Below, piece after piece: positions 1-5,089 of a stretch of 5,089 bases of DNA. The notes below the pieces were generated by a model. The model was not told where the DNA came from and did no database searches. It saw only the letters and a list, made by a program, of their open reading frames with translations. Position 1 is the stretch's first letter. Each line of letters starts with the position of its first letter. A program made the translations under genes and the position numbers. The DNA comes from an uncultured Bacteroidales bacterium (GTDB taxonomy: Bacteria > Bacteroidota > Bacteroidia > Bacteroidales > Paludibacteraceae): positions 1 to 5,089 of the forward strand of contig CAIWIS010000454.1 of assembly GCA_903912795.1 (NCBI GenBank), read 5' to 3'.

Positions 1-2528
1 AATACTTTTTGACCGGAAAAATTGTAAATTTCAACCCGATTGATTTTTAAATCTGATTGAATATAAAACTTATCCTTAAACGGATTTGGAAAAATTTTAA
101 ATTCATTGGCTATTTTGAAGTCTAAAGCTGTTATATTTTTCAGAACAAACGGCAGTGACTGTAATTCAGTAATACCATAAATAGAGTAGGTTGGGTTTGT
201 GATTTTTACATGGTATGATTGTCCCAACACGAATGCATTACCTGCCAATTTAAATTTACCTTCTGAAACTATTTCAGGAAAGACAAGCGAGTTATCGGAA
301 CTTTTGTACCACTGAAAACTACTTGCAGAACCTACAGAACTTGAATTTAATTTAATTGAGACTTCTTTACTCAAATCAATAACGTCGTTCTCGCACACTT
401 CATGTTTATTAATGGATGCATTATACCATGTATCCATTAAAAATTGTTTATCGGTATTGAAAGCAATTGTGTCGGCTGTTGAATATTTTGTTTTCATTTG
501 CACAATATTGGGTAATTTCGAAAGCAACAAGGCATTGTTTGTAATACGCACAAAACAATCGGGGAATAATGTTTTATTAGTTTGAGTACTATTGATTGAC
601 ACATTAAGTTTGGTAAAAATAGAAAGTATTGGATTATTTATAATTGTTACATTTACGGTACTATTGGAAGCTGTAAAAGCATTGGAATTTAATACAAGTT
701 CCTTTAATGCCGGACAATCTTTTACAGTTAGATAGCTAAAATTAGAAGTTTTACTTCCAAAATCGATCTTGGTTAATGAATTACAACCATCAAATATCGC
801 AGTATAAGGACCGGATGAAGTTCCGTTAAGCACAAATGATTTTATACTACTACAACCCGTCAAATTAATACCTGCAAGATTTCCTGATGATGGAGAAATA
901 GATAAGTTTCCTGCTAATTTAGCTTTTGCACTTGCATTTGGTATATTATTTAAATAAATGCGTGCCAATGTTTTCGGCGATGTTGTATTCCAAACCCAGG
1001 CAGTACTTGAGTTATTGCTTGTACCTGAATATGGCCAGGTAGTTGGGTCTTGCAAATTTGTAATACCGAGTACATCTGCATTGGTTTTTCCTGCTTCCGT
1101 ACTGGGTTGCATAAGGAAATCAACCAACTGGTTTAAATCAGACTTATTGTAATCCGTTACAGTTACGGGTGTACCAATACTGTATATTAATGCTTTCATT
1201 GATTGCAAGGCTACTATTTCTTCTTCAATAGTTGATATTTGAATACGATAATCCGTTTCGTTTAATCTGTCGGCTGCATAATTTGATTTATCTGTAGTAG
1301 AAGCAGTAGAGCGTGATGCCACTGCACTCATTATTTGCTCTACAGTCATGGTTTCCATCTCCGATTGTGTCAATACCTTTTCCATAAGTCTAAACTGGCG
1401 GATTTTGTGTTCCACTGCTCGTTTCTTGTAAATAAGTTGCCTTATTTTTTCAGCTTGCATACTTTGCGGTGTACTGTACTTAGCTAAATTGATACCGGCT
1501 TCAAACTGAGCACCGGTAAAATTATCTACAAAAATTCCTTCAATTATTAGTCCGTAGGTTTGCGACTGATTCAATCCCACTACTTTCAGCATTTCGCGAT
1601 TCAGGTCGTTATAATAATCGAAGTATGACCATGTAAGTGCCTTTTCAGAGCCTGTGATTGCAGGCATTGGCAGCGCGTAAGCATGAACTGTAAAAGTACC
1701 ACCACTCGAAGTCAGATTTATTCCTGAAACAGTCGCATTTTCTGATTTGTCAGGAACTGAAGTGCCAATATTCAACTCCACATTTGAGACCAATGAAGGC
1801 AAACCCACAGATTTCAGATAGTAATATGCCATTGTAAAATGCCCCAATGTTTCGGGATGGACACGGTCGGTTGGAGTTAATGAGAATGTAGGCAAAACGG
1901 CTTTCTCCAAACCATCTATACGGTTCAATTCCTTGTTGTAATCTACAAATGAGTAAGAATTATCGGTTGCTAAATTCTTACACATTACGGCTAATTCTGT
2001 GAGTGCCGAATTACATTTTAATGCTGTTACTGATGGTAAATTGACCAACTCATCGTAAATAGTCGGCGATTGAATAACAACCTGACAACCACTTGCTTTA
2101 AATTTCAAAATCAGTTGAGCCATATTGTTGGAAAAGTTAGTTTTGGATGACTGCTGAGTTGCCAGCACAGTAGAAGGAAATAACCCATTTACCATTAATG
2201 CTGGGTCATAATTGGAGCGACCAACATCATTCATACCCAACATAACTGATACTTTATTGGGCGAATAATACATAACATCTGAATTGTAGCGCTTTATCAC
2301 ATCCAATGTATTGTCGCCCGAAACACCACAATTGTAAAAACGCACCCTTTGATGTGGAAAACGTGTGGCTTGATATAACGAAATTATGGCATAAAACTCG
2401 CTATTGCGGGTAATACTGTTGCCAACAAAAGCCACCTTATCACCATCGGTATAAATTGGATTTGATAATTGAGCATTTGCTCCAAAACTGATGAATAGTA
2501 CAAAAAATAATTTTATAAGAATTTTCAT
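1..2528 (-). CDS. Secreted SGNH/GDSL-family hydrolase with LRR-like region and T9SS sorting domain (3' end beyond window)
   Basis: The frame is open from the ATG at 2528 to the left edge (842 codons, no stop). Residues 1-19 form a signal peptide: Lys, a hydrophobic stretch, then ANA before Gln20. Residues 30-230 carry the SGNH blocks: FVGNSIT with nucleophile Ser38, NCGVSGDNT with Gly71, LGMND with Asn100, and DRVHP with Asp221 and His224. Block I has Asn where GDS is usual. Residues 280-330 (KVVGLNQSQTYGL, GINLAKYSTP) resemble the extension following this domain in environmental GDSL proteins; a charged helical segment runs to about 450. Residues 540-640 hold degenerate leucine-rich-repeat-like units (CSSIKSFVLNG, CPALKELVLNS). 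Residues 708-790 look Ig-like (FQWYKSSDN). From about 806, FKIFPNPFKDKFYIQS begins a type A T9SS sorting domain cut by the edge. It probably acts outside the cell as an esterase, perhaps deacetylating a glycan; the substrate is unknown. The start fits the signal peptide, and an in-frame TAG lies upstream at 2565-2567. Confidence 0.93.
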   Translation of the reverse strand, partial: MKILIKLFFVLFISFGANAQLSNPIYTDGDKVAFVGNSITRNSEFYAIISLYQATRFPHQRVRFYNCGVSGDNTLDVIKRYNSDVMYYSPNKVSVMLGMNDVGRSNYDPALMVNGLFPSTVLATQQSSKTNFSNNMAQLILKFKASGCQVVIQSPTIYDELVNLPSVTALKCNSALTELAVMCKNLATDNSYSFVDYNKELNRIDGLEKAVLPTFSLTPTDRVHPETLGHFTMAYYYLKSVGLPSLVSNVELNIGTSVPDKSENATVSGINLTSSGGTFTVHAYALPMPAITGSEKALTWSYFDYYNDLNREMLKVVGLNQSQTYGLIIEGIFVDNFTGAQFEAGINLAKYSTPQSMQAEKIRQLIYKKRAVEHKIRQFRLMEKVLTQSEMETMTVEQIMSAVASRSTASTTDKSNYAADRLNETDYRIQISTIEEEIVALQSMKALIYSIGTPVTVTDYNKSDLNQLVDFLMQPSTEAGKTNADVLGITNLQDPTTWPYSGTSNNSSTAWVWNTTSPKTLARIYLNNIPNASAKAKLAGNLSISPSSGNLAGINLTGCSSIKSFVLNGTSSGPYTAIFDGCNSLTKIDFGSKTSNFSYLTVKDCPALKELVLNSNAFTASNSTVNVTIINNPILSIFTKLNVSINSTQTNKTLFPDCFVRITNNALLLSKLPNIVQMKTKYSTADTIAFNTDKQFLMDTWYNASINKHEVCENDVIDLSKEVSIKLNSSSVGSASSFQWYKSSDNSLVFPEIVSEGKFKLAGNAFVLGQSYHVKITNPTYSIYGITELQSLPFVLKNITALDFKIANEFKIFPNPFKDKFYIQSDLKINRVEIYNFSGQKV

Positions 2529-2606
2529 ATTTGATATTTTAATGACAATACCCTCCCTGTCCAACTAATAAAGTTGAAAATCAGCAACATATAATTCTTT
2601 GAAAAT
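2529..2606 (-). promoter_or_regulatory. Leader of the SGNH hydrolase gene, possible promoter region
   Basis: This stretch lies between the stem-loop and the hydrolase ATG. If the stem-loop stops transcription, the hydrolase promoter must be here. I find no clean match to the Bacteroidota consensus (TTTG near -33, TAnnTTTG near -7). The nearest is a TTG about 17 bases ahead of TAGTTGG, which is weak. A purine run, AGGGAGGG (minus strand, 2551-2558), is 22 bases from the ATG, too far for an ordinary Shine-Dalgarno. The 20 bases before the ATG are AT-rich, as is common in this phylum. Confidence 0.25.
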
Positions 2607-2675
2607 AAATATCCATTCCGGTCTTAAAGCGGCTATTATGAGAAAATGGATCGGAAAATGCCGGAATGGGTATTT
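2607..2675. terminator. 15-bp inverted repeat with 39-base loop, candidate terminator or RNA switch
   Basis: The arms are 2607-2621 (AAATATCCATTCCGG) and 2661-2675 (CCGGAATGGGTATTT). They match at 14 of 15 positions; the odd pair is a G-U wobble in plus-strand RNA and an A-C mismatch in minus-strand RNA. On the plus strand the stem runs into three more T residues; on the minus strand it is followed by TATTTATTTTC. It begins 63 bases after the small gene's stop, so it could end that transcript. The long loop is unusual for an intrinsic terminator. ATCCATT in the first arm (2611-2617) can instead pair with AATGGAT (2645-2651) in the loop. A mobile palindromic repeat is the main alternative. Confidence 0.45.
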
Positions 2676-2738
2676 TTTAGATATTGAATGAAAAAACAAT
2701 CTTTTTTACCTTAATAAACCGATACGAAACTTATTCAA

Positions 2739-2903
2739 TTAAGCATGAGTTTCATTTTTAAACGGACTTCCATTTATTGGCTGAATCATCCTGATTCCCT
2801 CGTCAGGTCCCGCAGGCGGATTTGACTCTAAAGCCAATGATATTTCGTTATCGAGTGGTATTAACTCAATTTCGGGTGCTGTGTATGCTTTTTTTGTTTT
2901 CAT
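2739..2903 (-). CDS. Small hypothetical protein, 54 residues, proline-rich, no signal peptide
   Basis: A complete ORF runs from the ATG at 2903 to the TAA at 2739-2741. The product begins MKTKKAYTAPEIELIPLDNE, continues ISLALESNPPAGPDEG and ends NGSPFKNETHA. The basic start, the YxAPEIELI strand-like stretch, the ISLALES segment and the PP/PAGPDE turn look like a protein rather than random translation. Bacteroidota genomes hold many short proteins of the form M-K-K-x-Y-x-x-P-x-(I/V)-E-(V/L), mostly uncharacterised; placing this one among them is from memory, not a search. There is no transmembrane segment, signal peptide or cysteine. It lies 124 bases after the beta-helix gene and 210 bases before the hydrolase gene, on the same strand, with no strong ribosome binding site. 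It could be a cytoplasmic small protein, a leader peptide or a precursor of a modified peptide; the sequence does not decide. Confidence 0.72.
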   Translation of the reverse strand: MKTKKAYTAPEIELIPLDNEISLALESNPPAGPDEGIRMIQPINGSPFKNETHA

Positions 2904-2939
2904 AAATTCATTTACTTTTTAGCAATTTACTATTTACCA

Positions 2940-3022
2940 TTAATTACCACAGTGGTTGTGGAGTTTTTCACAGAGAACACAAAGGATTTTCTCTGTGTAT
3001 TCTCTGTGCACTCTGCGGTTAA
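2940..3022. repeat. Imperfect palindromic intergenic repeat of about 83 bp
   Basis: The ends are inverted copies of each other: TTAATTACCACAGTG at 2940-2954 on the plus strand and TTAACCGCAGAGTG at 3022-3009 on the minus strand. Inside, CACAGAGAA (2969-2977) can pair perfectly with either of two direct copies of TTCTCTGTG (2989-2997 and 3000-3008). A small hairpin, CCACA with TGTGG (2947-2951 and 2957-2961), lies at the left end and is followed by AGTTTTT on the plus strand. The large stem lacks a following T-run on either strand, so it is not a classical terminator for the beta-helix gene, whose stop is only six bases away. It most resembles dispersed palindromic repeats built on CGCAGAG/CACAGAG units in environmental bacterial genomes, which is recollection and not a search result. 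Confidence 0.6.
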
Positions 3023-3027
3023 TGTAT

Positions 3028-5089
3028 TTATTTTACAATTACCCTTGTTGAATTATTACCCACTTTCACAATGTACAAACCAGTTTGCAGTTCACAGTTT
3101 ACAGTTTGCAGTTTAGCAGTTGTTTGTCCATTTTCAATTAGTTGACCTACTGCATTGAATATACTGTAGTTCGCTTTTTCGGGTGCTATAATCGTAATCT
3201 TATTATTGGCATTTACAAATACGGTGGCTTTTTCGTTTTCCGTATTTACATTGCTGGTACTTACACTTGGTACACGGAACAAAAGGCTAAATCGACTTTC
3301 GTTGTTGGTAGTAGCTGTGCTTGTACTGAAGCTATACTCAGTTTCGGGCTGCAACTCGGTTTGTGTACTTTCATCTTTATCAAGCAAATATACTTTCATA
3401 CCTTCGGGGAAATTGCTCAACTGAGTAGCTTTCAATTTTAAACTAGCAGCTGCGTTCATGCTGAAACCAAGTGGCAATTCCATATTATCGGAAACTGCAT
3501 TTAAACCATTGATAACCAATCGCTCTGCATCCACTTTTGTGTACAAATCGGGAGTTACAGCACTATTATTCATCATTTTAGGTGAGTCGTAATTGTCGAA
3601 CGAGTTGGCAGCATCTGTATCAAAGTAGATCAATGCTTCATCGGAGTTACTGCCATTTTTCAATTGTAATCGCAGGAGTTGGCGTTGTTCGTTTTTTGGT
3701 GCTTTGAACTTATTATTATCAGCCACACCATGAAAACGCATATTGTTTTTGAAAGTTAGATTTACATTGTGCGTTGTTACTGCTGTATTAGCGTTAACAC
3801 GAATCCAGAATGCCTGCATCGGTGGAATATACTCATTAAGTACACTATTTACCGTCGAGCCACCTACAACTTCATTAGCAGTACCATTCCATGTAGTGAA
3901 AACATACGCATCGGAAGCATTTTTGGTGCGATACCAAAAACTTGTACTGATACTATCGTTGGTGGTTTCGGCTAAAAAGCTATTAATTCCACTCCATTTC
4001 AGGTACGATGGATAGGGATTACCAATCAGATTGAAACCTCGGCTTAAACCATCTTCTGTACGACTAACGGTAATAGCCACATCCCCAGAATTAGTTGTTC
4101 CTGTTACGTTTACAGTTCCGGTAGAGCCGGTAACCGATGGGGGTGAAACAACTGTTGTAGCAACCTGAACATAGCCTTTACCTTTAACCAACGTACCATT
4201 CGTTACCAGAACCCATGATTTGGTTGCTTCGCTCCATCCCTGAACACTTGTACCACGGTTTAACCAGCTAAAATCGGCTGCCGATACAGGTGCACTCAAA
4301 TACCAGTTACGACCTGCTGTTACGTATTGTTTTACAGTGGCATTAATGGTTGGTTCGGTGTAACTATCCTTAAGGGTAGCAGTGGCAGTTTCGGAGCTTT
4401 CGAGTGTAATGCCATTCGTAGCGGTAAGTGTACCCGAGCTAAAAGTTATTTTTGCACCAGGCTGCACCACCATTGCCTTTACTGTTTTGTTGGCATCTAC
4501 TACAAACTCTACTCCTTGTGGTACGGTTATCGTTGTATTATCAAGTGTTCCCAACTTACTGAGATTGGAAGATGTACTTACTTCATAAGCTCCCATATCC
4601 GGCGTAGCATCTCGGGTAAAACCACGTTGGTCGGTAGTTTGCAAACCTACGCTTGCTGCTGTTGGATTAATAGCCGAACCTACACCTACCAAGGCATGTG
4701 TTTTTACATATCCACCTACGGGTAGTGCTGTTGTGCCACCATTGTCGGTCAATGTTGTATTGAGTGTAGTTGAAATATCAGAAACATTGGGCACATTACC
4801 TGTTGTCTCTGTTGAACCTGTTAAACTAAAACTAGCTGTTCCACCAAACAGGTTGCAACCGGTACTTGAACCTAGGTTAGCTGCTGCCACATTCAAATCT
4901 TTATTAGCATTCGCTGCAACAACTGTACTATTGCTGTTATTGCCAGCTACAATACAATAGTTTAAAATTACATTACCTTTATCGCGATCAATTCCTCCAC
5001 CCTTTGAAGTTGTAATATTGCCTTGCGAAGAATTGCCTGTAAGAGTGCAATTATTAAAAGTACAGGTTGTAACCCAAGAGCCACTACCA
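3028..5089 (-). CDS. Secreted T9SS cargo protein with beta-helix end and choice-of-anchor Q type segment (5' end beyond window)
   Basis: The frame is open from the right edge to the TAA at 3028-3030, giving 686 visible residues; the true start is outside. Numbering from the edge, residues 1-60 look like parallel beta-helix rungs (TFNNCTLTGNSS, GGGI, VILNYCIVAGNNS). Residues 60-170 match a choice-of-anchor Q type segment: a DNGGTT turn, THALVGVGSAI, TDQRGFTRD and PDMGAYE. From about 255 to 510 comes a region common in Bacteroidota secreted proteins: RNWYLSAPV, FNLIGNPYPSYLKW, FWYRTKNA, IPPMQAFWIRV, SDEALIYFDTDA and DNYDSPKMM. The last 65 residues are a T9SS sorting domain (YSIFNAVGQLIENG, then GLYIVKVGNNSTRVIVK) lacking the usual PNP motif. 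The protein should cross the outer membrane and be anchored or released. Beta-helix proteins of this kind include polysaccharide lyases and adhesins; no catalytic residues are visible here. A TTG at 4894-4896 is internal, not a start. Confidence 0.93.
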   Translation of the reverse strand, partial: GSGSWVTTCTFNNCTLTGNSSQGNITTSKGGGIDRDKGNVILNYCIVAGNNSNSTVVAANANKDLNVAAANLGSSTGCNLFGGTASFSLTGSTETTGNVPNVSDISTTLNTTLTDNGGTTALPVGGYVKTHALVGVGSAINPTAASVGLQTTDQRGFTRDATPDMGAYEVSTSSNLSKLGTLDNTTITVPQGVEFVVDANKTVKAMVVQPGAKITFSSGTLTATNGITLESSETATATLKDSYTEPTINATVKQYVTAGRNWYLSAPVSAADFSWLNRGTSVQGWSEATKSWVLVTNGTLVKGKGYVQVATTVVSPPSVTGSTGTVNVTGTTNSGDVAITVSRTEDGLSRGFNLIGNPYPSYLKWSGINSFLAETTNDSISTSFWYRTKNASDAYVFTTWNGTANEVVGGSTVNSVLNEYIPPMQAFWIRVNANTAVTTHNVNLTFKNNMRFHGVADNNKFKAPKNEQRQLLRLQLKNGSNSDEALIYFDTDAANSFDNYDSPKMMNNSAVTPDLYTKVDAERLVINGLNAVSDNMELPLGFSMNAAASLKLKATQLSNFPEGMKVYLLDKDESTQTELQPETEYSFSTSTATTNNESRFSLLFRVPSVSTSNVNTENEKATVFVNANNKITIIAPEKANYSIFNAVGQLIENGQTTAKLQTVNCELQTGLYIVKVGNNSTRVIVK
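3080..3122 (-). repeat. Tandem 7-bp repeats inside the sorting-domain coding sequence
   Basis: Read on the minus strand, the unit is AACTGNN. Four full copies occupy 3087-3114, a further copy lies at 3080-3086, and a degenerate copy with one extra base at 3115-3122. Three units make 21 bases, so the protein repeats every seven residues: it reads KLQTVNCELQTG, with LQT recurring after seven positions. This lies in the last third of the sorting domain, just before the conserved GLYIVKV strand. A gain or loss of one unit would shift the frame. Confidence 0.8.

Noticed and set aside
958..1152. Plus-strand ORF of 64 codons
   Set aside because: It lies opposite the coherent LRR-proximal coding region of the hydrolase and has no recognisable protein features.
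2551..2558. AGGGAGGG as Shine-Dalgarno for the hydrolase gene
   Set aside because: It is 22 bases from the ATG, well beyond normal spacing, and no usable start codon lies closer to it in frame.
2969..3008. Intrinsic terminator for the beta-helix gene
   Set aside because: The stem CACAGAGAA/TTCTCTGTG is good, but the minus-strand transcript continues into AAAAACTCC with no U-run, so it is better called a repeat.
3080..3122. CRISPR-like array
   Set aside because: The units are 7 bp, directly abutting with no spacers, and inside a coding frame.
4327..4725. Plus-strand ORF of 132 codons, and the other plus-strand ORFs between 3142 and 4960
   Set aside because: All lie opposite the beta-helix gene, whose minus-strand frame carries recognisable conserved motifs throughout; these are shadow frames.
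4894..4896. TTG codon as the start of the beta-helix gene
   Set aside because: The same frame stays open to the window edge and the upstream codons encode beta-helix rungs, so this is an internal leucine.

Overview
The window looks like chromosomal DNA of a Bacteroidota species, probably from the Bacteroidales or a neighbouring order. The evidence is AT-rich sequence, Bacteroidota-style secreted proteins ending in type IX secretion system (T9SS) sorting domains, a signal peptide that should be cleaved just before a glutamine, and no clear Shine-Dalgarno sequences. The species cannot be named from the sequence.

There are three genes, all on the minus strand, so they read from right to left. 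(1) 3028-5089 is the 3' part of a long gene for a secreted protein: a parallel beta-helix end, a choice-of-anchor Q type segment, a long region typical of T9SS cargo and a C-terminal sorting domain. Its start lies beyond the right edge. (2) 2739-2903 is a complete 54-codon gene for a small, proline-rich peptide of unknown function with no signal peptide. (3) 1-2528 is a large secreted SGNH/GDSL hydrolase. It has a signal peptide, a full set of catalytic blocks, a helical insert, a leucine-rich-repeat-like region, an Ig-like region and the first half of a T9SS sorting domain. It is open across all 842 codons and runs off the left edge.

The 500-base gap between the two large genes holds the small gene and two structured elements. 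An imperfect palindrome of about 83 bp (2940-3022) sits between the beta-helix gene and the small gene. A 15-bp stem-loop with a competing alternative pairing (2607-2675) sits between the small gene and the hydrolase. A run of 7-bp tandem repeats lies inside the sorting-domain coding region of the beta-helix gene (3080-3122).

Taken together, two T9SS cargo proteins are encoded side by side and would be exported across the outer membrane to the cell surface or medium. The hydrolase probably removes ester groups from a glycan or similar polymer. The beta-helix protein may bind or degrade a polysaccharide or act as an adhesin. A shared substrate is inference only. No RNA genes, CRISPR arrays, transposases or integrases were seen.
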